NCBI GenBank assembly: GCA_902803245.1
Contig: CADCPJ010000247.1
Coordinates: forward strand, 1 to 11,663
Direction of reading: 5' to 3'
Source: an uncultured Lachnospiraceae bacterium
GTDB taxonomy: Bacteria > Bacillota > Clostridia > Lachnospirales > Lachnospiraceae
DNA: 11,663 nt
Below the pieces are notes generated by a model. It was not told where the DNA came from. It did no database searches and saw nothing but the letters and a program-made list of their open reading frames with translations. Positions 1 to 7,023 of this stretch are shown piece after piece (the first letter of the stretch is position 1; every line of letters begins with the position of its first letter). The position numbers and the translations under genes were made by a program.

Positions 1-1
1 A

Positions 2-2338
2 GGCGGCAGCATCGCCCTCTACGGAGATCCCGGTTTATTTGAGGAACATGGCGAGGGACTGGCGGGAGCGGGATCCTTCGCCTCCAGGTACAATCTGATG
101 GAGGCCGGCCCTTCCGGCGTGAGCCGTGTGCGGAAGGCTCCGAACCAGCATGCAAACGGCTCCTGCTGGGCCTATGCCGCGACAGCCGCGGGGGAAACCG
201 CCATCTGCTCCGCGCGCGGAACGGATGCCGCTTCGGTCGACGACTCGGAGACTTACGTCGCCCTCTTTGCGCACGACATAAGAAACGGTGAGGGGGCCCT
301 GGAGTACGCCATGTCCGGAAGCACGGTCACGTCAGAGCTCGTGAATCCGTTTTTATCCGGCGGAAACAGCCTTGAGTCCGCCGCCCTTCTTGTGAGCTCC
401 TTAGGGCCTGCAAGAGAGGGAACCCTGCCGGCAATGCCCCTCACGGAATCAGAGATCAGCTCCGCCCGCGCGATGGCATCTTCCTATGAGTGGGACAGCG
501 CGTCCGTCCGGTCCGACCACATCGTCACCGGGGTGGAGTGCCTGCCTGAGCCGAACATAAGGGATATAAGCGGCACGTGGACGGGATCGGACGCCATCGG
601 CAGGGACGCGATCAAGGCAGCTCTCATGGAAGGGTGCCCCGTCTCGGTTGATATCTATTCCCCCGGCTCTTCAAGCTCCTATGTCAATACGGCGAAGAAG
701 AGCCTCTATGTCGACAGCAGGACAATGGCATCGTCCCACCAGGTCGTCATCGTCGGATGGGACGACGACTTTGGCAGCAGTAATTTTGCGACGACGCCGC
801 CCGGGGACGGCGCCTGGATCTGCCGGAACAGCTGGGGCAACTACGAGGACGACTTCAAGGAGAAGTATGAGAAGCAGGCGAAGGCGAACTTAAGTGCCCT
901 GTGGCCGGGATTTGTGGCGGCCGGAATAAAGAGGGCTGACGGAAGAGTCACCGTCGCCATCGGGGAGAAGGAGGTCACGTTCAGGGAGAGCCTGCTCACG
1001 AAAAAGGAGAAGACAGAGCTCCTTTCGAGATGGCTCTTCGCGAAATCGAAAACGCCGTTTGACGAGGACGGATGCTTCTACCTGTCTTACTACGACCGGG
1101 TCTATCACAGCCCGACCGTCTTTCGCATGGGGGAGAGGAGCGGTTTTGAGGGAGAGACGCTTCTCCAGTATGATTACCTGGGCATCGCCAACGTCACGTC
1201 TCCCGAGCACTCGGAGGCGGGCGGCACGGAGGCGAATGTCTTCCGGGTCTCTTCGGACACGGACATCCGGCGCGTCGGCGTCGTCACGGGAGAGGCCGCG
1301 AGCAAAGTGGAGGTGAAGATCTATCTCCTTAAGGAGAACGCAGGAACTCCCGTGGACGGGGATCTCATCTGCAGCAGGGAAGCTGTCTTTAAGTGGGCGG
1401 GATACCACATCCTCGATATCGACCGGACGCTGACACTGCCCGCGGGCAGCTCCTTTTCCGCGGTGGTCTCCATCACGGGGCCGAATGGCCGCCCCTATAC
1501 ACCCTATGAATACAGCGGCCGCGATCCGAACTATCCGGGATACGTCTATGTCACGGAGAAAAACCTGCCGGGGCAGAGCTATATCCTGACCGGAAATACC
1601 TGGACGGACCTCGCCGAGTACACTCCGAAGGGGAAGCGGTTTTACCTGAAAAATGTGAGGCCGGGCAACGCGTGCATCAAGGTATACACCGCGTCAGGAA
1701 GCTCCGCGCCCCTCCCGGTTCCCGAAGATACGAAAAAAGAGGAGACGGTTATCCCGCGTCCGGTGGAGGAGAGTACATTTTCACCTCTCCTCTTCCGCTT
1801 AAAAAACGCCGCGAAGAAATCGGTCTCACTTACGTGGCAGGAAGCGGAAGCGGCGGACGGATACACGGTCTACGGTGCGAGATACGGCCGGAAAATAAAG
1901 AAGATTGCGGACGTTATGGGAGAGAAGTTCTCATTTAAGGTGAGGAACCTCAAAGAGAACACCTGCTTCAAGTACTATATCGAGGCCTGGCGCACTTATG
2001 ACGCCGCAAGAGTTGTGACGGCGAGATCCCCCCTGATCTATGTCTATACGGGGGGCGGAACCTATACGAATTACAGCAAGGTTCTCATCGGGAGCAGGAA
2101 ATCGGTGACTCTGAAGCTGCAGGGAAAAACGACTTCCCGGATCAGGGCTTCGGGCGTGCCGAAGCGAAAGTCCGCGAAGCTGCCCGTGCGGAAGAAGCTC
2201 CGGTATGAATCGACGGACAGCTCCGTCGCGGAAGTGTCCCCGGACGGGAAGATCACTGCGAAGGGAAAGGGCACTGCGGCAATCTATGTCTACGCCCAGA
2301 ACGGCGTGTACGACACCGTGAACGTGAAAGTCAGGTGA
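2..2338 (+). CDS. Secreted papain-like (C1) cysteine peptidase with lectin-like, Fn3 and BIG2-like domains; 5' partial
   Basis: The reading frame is open from base 2, so the gene begins left of the window; the ATG at 98 is internal, because the papain-type start of the mature domain (SRYNL) lies just before it. The catalytic set is visible: oxyanion Gln in NQ (codon 146-148), Cys in GSCWAY (164-166), His in SSHQVVIVGW (737-739) and Asn in NSWG (827-829). Papain's first disulfide Cys, three residues before the active Cys, is Asn here. The core ends near GCFYLSYYD (about 1070-1096). A lectin-like beta domain typical of these clostridial peptidases covers roughly 1120-1680, followed by a Pro/Glu/Lys linker (about 1688-1785), a fibronectin III-like domain (about 1786-2050) and a BIG2-like Ig domain ending in the last codons. 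No sortase motif or C-terminal membrane segment is present, so a secreted or wall-associated enzyme is inferred; the signal peptide is outside the window. It has its own terminator and is probably unrelated to the downstream operon. Confidence 0.9.
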   Translation, partial: GGSIALYGDPGLFEEHGEGLAGAGSFASRYNLMEAGPSGVSRVRKAPNQHANGSCWAYAATAAGETAICSARGTDAASVDDSETYVALFAHDIRNGEGALEYAMSGSTVTSELVNPFLSGGNSLESAALLVSSLGPAREGTLPAMPLTESEISSARAMASSYEWDSASVRSDHIVTGVECLPEPNIRDISGTWTGSDAIGRDAIKAALMEGCPVSVDIYSPGSSSSYVNTAKKSLYVDSRTMASSHQVVIVGWDDDFGSSNFATTPPGDGAWICRNSWGNYEDDFKEKYEKQAKANLSALWPGFVAAGIKRADGRVTVAIGEKEVTFRESLLTKKEKTELLSRWLFAKSKTPFDEDGCFYLSYYDRVYHSPTVFRMGERSGFEGETLLQYDYLGIANVTSPEHSEAGGTEANVFRVSSDTDIRRVGVVTGEAASKVEVKIYLLKENAGTPVDGDLICSREAVFKWAGYHILDIDRTLTLPAGSSFSAVVSITGPNGRPYTPYEYSGRDPNYPGYVYVTEKNLPGQSYILTGNTWTDLAEYTPKGKRFYLKNVRPGNACIKVYTASGSSAPLPVPEDTKKEETVIPRPVEESTFSPLLFRLKNAAKKSVSLTWQEAEAADGYTVYGARYGRKIKKIADVMGEKFSFKVRNLKENTCFKYYIEAWRTYDAARVVTARSPLIYVYTGGGTYTNYSKVLIGSRKSVTLKLQGKTTSRIRASGVPKRKSAKLPVRKKLRYESTDSSVAEVSPDGKITAKGKGTAAIYVYAQNGVYDTVNVKVR

Positions 2339-2374
2339 GAGGAGGAATCCTTCTTACTTGAGCCTGGGCCCGGC

Positions 2375-2396
2375 GGCGGAGGGTACCGCCTTTTTT
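2375..2396 (+). terminator. Intrinsic terminator after the peptidase gene
   Basis: A perfect 5-bp GC stem, GGCGG (2375-2379) and CCGCC (2386-2390), with the six-base loop AGGGTA, is followed directly by six T residues (2391-2396). It lies 37 nt after the peptidase stop codon and separates that gene from the polysaccharide operon. Confidence 0.8.
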
Positions 2397-2423
2397 GCAT
2401 ATCTATAGGAAATATGATATGAT
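2395..2423 (+). promoter_or_regulatory. Probable sigma-A type promoter of the polysaccharide operon
   Basis: A TTGCAT box (2395-2400), weak as a -35, is followed after exactly 17 nt by TATGAT (2418-2423), a good -10; a second overlapping TATGAT sits at 2413-2418. The region is markedly more AT-rich than its surroundings and lies between the terminator and the first gene of the operon. Transcription would start near 2430. The -35 overlaps the T-tract of the terminator. The -10 is convincing and the -35 is not, so the exact element is a prediction. Confidence 0.5.
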
Positions 2424-2442
2424 GGCTTCCGATACACGGGCG

Positions 2443-2459
2443 GGCAGCCCTGTGCTGCC
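2443..2459 (+). promoter_or_regulatory. Leader hairpin upstream of the first operon gene
   Basis: GGCAGC (2443-2448) and GCTGCC (2454-2459) form a perfect 6-bp stem with the loop CCTGT, beginning about 13 nt after the predicted transcription start. No T-run follows, so it is not a terminator. It sits five bases before a GGAG motif (2464-2467) that could serve a GTG at 2475. It could stabilise the 5' end, influence translation, or be an RNA signal for a processive antitermination factor; nothing in the sequence decides between these. Confidence 0.35.
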
Positions 2460-2543
2460 TCATGGAGCGATCGGGTGAGGGGCCGGCGGGAAGCTTATCA
2501 TCCCAGGAGAAATGATCAGACGGAAGGTTATGAGGTCTACCAG

Positions 2544-3974
2544 GTGACGAGCGTCAGAAAGCGGAAATTTGAAGCCAAGTACATCTATCGGGCGGTCTGC
2601 GGAATTCTGCAGACGGTCTTAAATACGGCAGCCTTCTTTCTTGTCTGGTGGAATTTCGTCAAGGTCCACAACCAGACGGGACACCTTCTCGGGAAGGGCA
2701 ATCTGGGCATGGCGACCCTCATCTACGCGGCGGGATTCATCCTCTTCTTCCACTGGCTCGGCGGGTACAAGGTCGGCGTCAACCGGAAGATGAACCTCAT
2801 CGCCTCCCAGGTCGTCGCTCTCTTTCTGCTCAACTTCTTTGAACTCTTCATATCCCTGGCGATTACCGGCGAATTCCGGTTCTTCAGCGATTTTCTGCCC
2901 CGCTATCTCCTGCTCTTTCTCGCACAGGCCGTGGTCAACGCCTTCCTGGCGGGCTTCATGACGGATCTCTACAGGAAGCTCTTTCCACCTCTCAAAGTAG
3001 TGGAGATCTACGGAGAGCACCACAACCGCCTCTACGCGAAGGTCAACTTAAGGGGGGACAAGTACAACGTCTGCGGCTTCCTAAGCTGCGACGAGGACGA
3101 GGAAGTGATCCGGAGGGAGATTGGCGCCTACGACGCGGTTCTCATCAACGACATGCCGTCGGAGATCAAGAACCGCATCCTGAAGATCTGCTTCGACCAG
3201 GATGAGCGGGTCTACTTCATCCCGAAGATCTCCGACATCATCGTGAAATCCTCCGAGGAGATCAACCTCTTCGACACGCCGCTCTATCTGTGCCGCAATA
3301 TGGGAATGTCCGGGCTTGAGGCGGGCATCAAGCGCTTCTTCGACATACTGCTGAGCGCCGTCGCTCTCGTGATTCTGTCCCCGGTTCTCCTCATCACCGC
3401 CATCGCGATCAAGGCAAATGACGGCGGCCCCGTCTTCTTCCGTCAGATGAGATGCACACTTGGAGGAAAGGAGTTCTCCATCCTCAAGTTCCGCAGCATG
3501 ATCGTCGATGCGGAGAAGGACGGAAAGTCCCACCCGGCCGGTGAGGCGGACGACCGCATCACCAAGGTCGGCCGCGTGATCCGCGCGACGCGGATCGACG
3601 AGCTGCCCCAGCTCATCAATATCTTAAAAGGCGATATGTCGATCGTGGGTCCCCGCCCGGAGCGGATCGAGCACGTCCGGCAGTATACCGCGGAGATCCC
3701 CGAGTTCACCTTCCGCCAGAAAGTAAAGGGCGGACTTACCGGCTATGCCCAGGTCTACGGGAAGTACAACACAACCGCCCTCGACAAGCTGAAGCTGGAT
3801 CTGACCTACATCATGAACTACTCCATCGTGCTCGACGTCCAGATCATCTTCGAGACGCTGAAGATCATCTTCCAGAAGGAGAGCACGGAGGGCTTCAGTG
3901 AGGAGCAGGCGGCGGAGATTCAGAAGTTCGAGGAGGAGCACGGACTCGTCGGAGAGCAGGAGAGGAAGCGCTGA
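2544..3974 (+). CDS. Polyprenyl glycosylphosphotransferase (initiating sugar transferase, WcaJ/WbaP type)
   Basis: A membrane enzyme predicted to transfer a sugar-1-phosphate from a UDP-sugar to undecaprenyl phosphate, the first step of polysaccharide repeat-unit assembly. Counting from the GTG at 2544 (476 aa), four hydrophobic segments occupy about 14-39, 54-74, 86-108 and 120-141. A soluble Rossmann-like part follows, then the membrane-inserted helix of the bacterial sugar transferase domain (about 264-290). Domain motifs are in order: GGPVFFRQ (294-301), KFRSM (315-319), DELPQ with the catalytic Asp-Glu pair (352-356), GPRPE (369-373) and GLTGYAQVYG (397-406). I chose GTG 2544 because GAGGT stands 7 nt upstream and it gives the usual short basic tail before the first membrane helix. 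GTG 2475, with GGAG 7 nt upstream, would add 23 unconserved-looking residues and is a real alternative. It is the first gene of the operon, two bases before the GT4 gene. The sugar (Gal, Glc, GlcNAc or other) cannot be read from the sequence. Confidence 0.93.
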   Translation: MTSVRKRKFEAKYIYRAVCGILQTVLNTAAFFLVWWNFVKVHNQTGHLLGKGNLGMATLIYAAGFILFFHWLGGYKVGVNRKMNLIASQVVALFLLNFFELFISLAITGEFRFFSDFLPRYLLLFLAQAVVNAFLAGFMTDLYRKLFPPLKVVEIYGEHHNRLYAKVNLRGDKYNVCGFLSCDEDEEVIRREIGAYDAVLINDMPSEIKNRILKICFDQDERVYFIPKISDIIVKSSEEINLFDTPLYLCRNMGMSGLEAGIKRFFDILLSAVALVILSPVLLITAIAIKANDGGPVFFRQMRCTLGGKEFSILKFRSMIVDAEKDGKSHPAGEADDRITKVGRVIRATRIDELPQLINILKGDMSIVGPRPERIEHVRQYTAEIPEFTFRQKVKGGLTGYAQVYGKYNTTALDKLKLDLTYIMNYSIVLDVQIIFETLKIIFQKESTEGFSEEQAAEIQKFEEEHGLVGEQERKR

Positions 3975-3976
3975 AG

Positions 3977-5107
3977 ATGGATAAAAAGAAGATACTCCTC
4001 ATCGCGAATACGGCCCGCTTTCTGGTCCTCTTTGAGCGGAACGACATGAAGATCTTGATGGACATGGGGTACGAGGTTCACTGCGCAAGCAATTTTTCCG
4101 GGGAGCTGGATGAGACCGACGCCGTGGAAACGCTTGAGAGCCGCGGAGCGGTGGTGCACCAGATCGACATCGCCAGATCCCCCCTGTCCTTAGGAAACGG
4201 GAAAGCACTCAGGCAGACGGTCCGTCTCATGGAGGAAAACCGCTTTGACGCGGTCCACTGCCACACTCCCATGGGGGCTGTGCTGGCGCGCCTGGCCGCG
4301 CGCAGGTGCGGGATCCGGCCGGTGATCTACACGGTGCACGGGCTTCATTTTTACAAGGGGGCGCCCTTAAAGAACTGGCTTCTCTACTATCCTGTGGAGA
4401 GCTACCTGTCCCGCTTCACCGACCTCATCATCACGATCAACAGGGAGGATTACGGCCGGGCGAAGCGCATGCATGCAAAAAAGACGGTATATATCCCCGG
4501 CATCGGCATCGAGACGAAAGAGTATGGGCCGTCCCGCGCTGTCTCCCGCGCTCTCAGAGAGGAGCTCGGGATATCGGACGACGAGATTGTCCTCCTCACG
4601 GTGGGGGACTTAATTGCGCGAAAGAATCAGAAGACTGCGATCTGCGCACTTGCGAAGCTCTCAAGGAAGGACATCCGGTACGTGGTCTGCGGGCGGGGAG
4701 AGCTCATGGAGGAGTACGAAAAACTCTCGGAAGAACTCGGCGTCCGCGATCAGGTTCTCTTCACCGGCTACCGGAAGGATATCCGTGAATTCTATCAGAT
4801 GGCGGATATTTTCGTGTTTCCTTCCTATCAGGAGGGCCTCTCCGTGGCCGTTATGGAAGCGATGGCAAGCGGCCTCCCGTGCATTTTGTCCCGGATCCGC
4901 GGCAATGTGGATCTCTTAAAGGACGGTGAGGGCGGATACCTGCTGGATCCTGACGACGCGGAGGGCTTTGCGGAAGCGATCCGGGAGCTCTCGGACAGCA
5001 GTGAGGTGCGGGAGAGAATGATGAGAGCGAACCTTGAGCGCATTAAGGAGTTCGACCTTGCCCGGGTCGATGCCCGCATGAAAAAGATCTATCGGGCGAT
5101 ACTATGA
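3977..5107 (+). CDS. GT4-family glycosyltransferase (GT-B fold)
   Basis: A cytoplasmic retaining glycosyltransferase that probably adds the second sugar to the lipid-linked intermediate made by the upstream sugar transferase. The 376-aa protein has the normal GT4 length. The acceptor half begins with the strand KKILLIANTARF and contains a His-rich acceptor region HCHTPMG (94-100) and TVHGLHFYKGAP (119-130). The donor half carries GDLIARKNQ (210-218), GRGE (239-242) and the nucleotide-sugar loop SYQEGLSVAVMEAMASGLP (283-301), with the EX7E pair at Glu286 and Glu294. The N-terminal half resembles the EpsD/CapM/PglA-like group of GT4 enzymes. ATG 3977 is supported by GGAAG eight bases upstream inside the preceding gene and by the 2-nt gap, which suggests translational coupling. 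The donor sugar is not determinable. Confidence 0.93.
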   Translation: MDKKKILLIANTARFLVLFERNDMKILMDMGYEVHCASNFSGELDETDAVETLESRGAVVHQIDIARSPLSLGNGKALRQTVRLMEENRFDAVHCHTPMGAVLARLAARRCGIRPVIYTVHGLHFYKGAPLKNWLLYYPVESYLSRFTDLIITINREDYGRAKRMHAKKTVYIPGIGIETKEYGPSRAVSRALREELGISDDEIVLLTVGDLIARKNQKTAICALAKLSRKDIRYVVCGRGELMEEYEKLSEELGVRDQVLFTGYRKDIREFYQMADIFVFPSYQEGLSVAVMEAMASGLPCILSRIRGNVDLLKDGEGGYLLDPDDAEGFAEAIRELSDSSEVRERMMRANLERIKEFDLARVDARMKKIYRAIL

Positions 5108-6033
5108 GACGCGTCCTCCTGATACTAAGCCCGCTGCTTCTCATACTCACGGTGTTTCTCTCGCGGCAACCCGGAAAGCTTCCGGCGGACACCCTGCTTC
5201 TTCAGGAATACGTCCATCCGGCCTATTTCCACCTGCTGTCCACTGAGCAGTCGGAGATCTGGTACTATCCGGAGGACGTTAAGAAAGAGGGCGTCGTCCG
5301 CAACTATTTCCTGAATGCGGCAAGAAGCGGGCACTACGGAGGAATCAGCGTACAGGTGCTTGGCGACGGCAGCATCTGCCTGGACGGGAAAAATGACGGG
5401 GAGGGCTTCAGCATCCGATGCAGTCCGGACACCGTGTCCCTGGGGAATGGTTCCTATTACCTCGGGACGACGGAGGAAAGCCCTGCATATGAGCAGGGAT
5501 ATCTCTATATTGAGGGCTGGAAGAAGGACGCTGACGGGACGAAGAAAAAGCTGCTGGCGATCGACGAGGCCGGACGGCACGAATTCAGGGCAGACAGCGC
5601 GGAGTACGACACGTACTGGTACGGGCTTGTCATCCCGGCCGGCTTCCTGGCGGATCATCTTGTGATCCCTCCCCTCCTTAGGCGGACCGACGGGATGGAT
5701 GCCGATGAAGGCTTTTTGGAGACAGACTCGCTGCTTGCGGCGGCTATGTACCCGGGCACGAAGAAGGGGCTGTCCTCCTTTGCGATGCTGCACGTGGACC
5801 GCGAAGCGCTGATGGGGGCGGAAGAGGACGATATGAGGATTTTCCTCAATAACCTGAAGTATGAATACGGCAGGAAATACGGATGCAAGTGGGTCTCTTT
5901 CGTTTTTCCGGACGGAAGCGGGATCGAGTGGGATCCATTAAGTCCCGGCGAATGCGTGTACGGAGAGGTCGACGCCTTCGGGAAGGTATATCACAGATAT
6001 GGGAGCGGACCATGGCAAACGATTTTTCAATGA
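5104..6033 (+). CDS. Uncharacterised membrane-anchored extracytoplasmic protein
   Basis: I do not recognise a characterised family for this 309-aa protein. Residues 1-3 are MRR, followed by one strongly hydrophobic helix (about 4-20) and then a polar region. This is a signal-anchor or uncleaved signal peptide without a lipobox Cys, so about 285 residues should lie outside the membrane. The segment around 81-121 alternates hydrophobic and polar residues (ISVQVLGDGSICLDG) and looks like a beta-sandwich; YLYIEGW (133-139) and YWYGLVIPA (171-179) fit the same architecture. The C-terminal part (about 230-309) has a helix, then WVSFVFPDGSGIEW (263-276) and GEVDAFGKVYH (287-297), resembling a small alpha/beta module. 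The start overlaps the GT4 stop as ATGA (5104-5107) with no good ribosome binding site, so translation by coupling is likely, and its 3' end overlaps the licD-like gene. Context suggests a role in assembly, modification or display of the polysaccharide, but this is inference only. Confidence 0.85.
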   Translation: MRRVLLILSPLLLILTVFLSRQPGKLPADTLLLQEYVHPAYFHLLSTEQSEIWYYPEDVKKEGVVRNYFLNAARSGHYGGISVQVLGDGSICLDGKNDGEGFSIRCSPDTVSLGNGSYYLGTTEESPAYEQGYLYIEGWKKDADGTKKKLLAIDEAGRHEFRADSAEYDTYWYGLVIPAGFLADHLVIPPLLRRTDGMDADEGFLETDSLLAAAMYPGTKKGLSSFAMLHVDREALMGAEEDDMRIFLNNLKYEYGRKYGCKWVSFVFPDGSGIEWDPLSPGECVYGEVDAFGKVYHRYGSGPWQTIFQ

Positions 6034-6914
6034 AATCTTACCTCAACAGGATGGATCTCGGGGAGGGCGTCCGCCCTCTGACCGGGGAGGAGCTCCTGAA
6101 GCTGCAGGAGGTCATGCTCGAGATCTACGGGGATGTCTTTGATGCCTGCGAAAGAAACGGCCTGAGGCTCTTCCTGCAGGGCGGGACGCTTCTCGGAAAA
6201 GTGCGGCACGGAGGGTTTATCCCCTGGGACGACGACATGGATCTCGGCATGATGCGCCCGCATTACAACAAGCTGATCCGCATCTTCGACAGTGAGCTGC
6301 GGGAAAAATACATCCTGAGGGCGCCGGGATACCACGAGGGAACCGTCACCCGCTTCATCAACATCTACAAGAAGGACAGCTACCTGGACAAAGTGGATAT
6401 GCCAAAAAGGGCCCCGAGAAAGGTCGGAATCGACATCTTTCCGATCGACTTCTGTCCGGACGGGAAGCTGCTCCGCACCATCAAGGGCGTGGAGTGCAAC
6501 GGGATCGTCTTTTTGTCGAGCAGCCGGGACTTTCGGGAATTCTGCACGCCGGAAATCCGGGAGGGGCTCTTAAAGACGCCGAAGGGGACCGTAAACTATT
6601 TCCTGAGGCAGGCGGCCGCGGGGCTGTCCCGCCCGCTTCCGATCGACTTGCTCTTTAACCTGGCTGACAAGGCGGCAAGAGGCAGGGGACGGACGGACTT
6701 CTGCACGAGCTCCATGGGAAGGTGGCACTATCTCGGCGAGATGCAGAAGACCAGTACGTTTCTTCCCCTGAAGCGCAGCGAATTTTGCGGAAAGAGGGCC
6801 TGGACGCTTCACGATGAGGACGCCTATTTGAGACACAACTACGGGCCGGATTACATGGAGATTCCGCCCAAGTCAAAGCGGGAGATGCATTTTATTAAAA
6901 AGATCTCTCTGTGA
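6012..6914 (+). CDS. LicD-family phosphotransferase (nucleotidyltransferase fold)
   Basis: This 300-aa protein is predicted to transfer a phospho-substituent from a CDP-activated donor onto a glycan. LicD proteins add phosphocholine to teichoic acid or lipooligosaccharide, and the related fukutin/FKRP proteins transfer ribitol phosphate from CDP-ribitol. The hallmark region is intact: GGTLLGKVRHGGFIPWDDD begins at residue 57, with the metal-binding Asp cluster at 73-77 (DDDMD), followed by GIDIFPID (139-146). The C-terminal part includes LHDEDAYLRHNYG (266-278), also typical of the family. The frame is open further upstream to 5883, but ATG 6012 is the better start: GGGAG (6001-6005) lies six bases before it and the domain begins normally. 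It overlaps the preceding gene by 22 nt. No choline kinase or choline transporter gene is seen. A TarI-like cytidylyltransferase two genes downstream could supply the CDP donor. Substrate unassigned. Confidence 0.9.
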   Translation: MANDFSMKSYLNRMDLGEGVRPLTGEELLKLQEVMLEIYGDVFDACERNGLRLFLQGGTLLGKVRHGGFIPWDDDMDLGMMRPHYNKLIRIFDSELREKYILRAPGYHEGTVTRFINIYKKDSYLDKVDMPKRAPRKVGIDIFPIDFCPDGKLLRTIKGVECNGIVFLSSSRDFREFCTPEIREGLLKTPKGTVNYFLRQAAAGLSRPLPIDLLFNLADKAARGRGRTDFCTSSMGRWHYLGEMQKTSTFLPLKRSEFCGKRAWTLHDEDAYLRHNYGPDYMEIPPKSKREMHFIKKISL

Positions 6915-7023
6915 CAGAATATGATTTACAGAGCGAAAACCATTCAGAGAGCCGGTTCTCTGTCTGATTTTTACTCTGATTTCCGTGGTATTGAACAGCC
7001 AGCAAAAAAGGGGAAGTCGGCGC
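6915..7023 (+). promoter_or_regulatory. Intergenic region with hairpin and T-tract inside the operon
   Basis: This 109-nt gap is visibly AT-richer than its neighbours. CAGAGAG (6945-6951) and TTCTCTG (6956-6962) pair over 7 bp, with one G-U pair, around CCGG. Five T residues follow at 6968-6972 after a five-base spacer. That is weaker than a standard terminator and could cause partial read-through or act as a processing site. AGGGGA (7009-7014) serves as ribosome binding site for ATG 7024. I found no convincing -35/-10 pair. Confidence 0.35.

Noticed and set aside
2347-2357. ATCCTTCTTAC shared with 11645-11655, and CGGGATCCTTC shared between 69-79 and 11641-11651
   Set aside because: Exact matches of 11 nt are expected several times by chance in a window of this size, and the flanks do not extend the similarity. 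No mobile-element ends or target duplications were seen.
5883-6011. Upstream extension of the licD-like frame
   Set aside because: The 43 extra codons lie wholly inside the preceding gene, lack a ribosome binding site at their start, and read as Arg/Gly-rich shadow sequence. ATG 6012 has GGGAG at good spacing.
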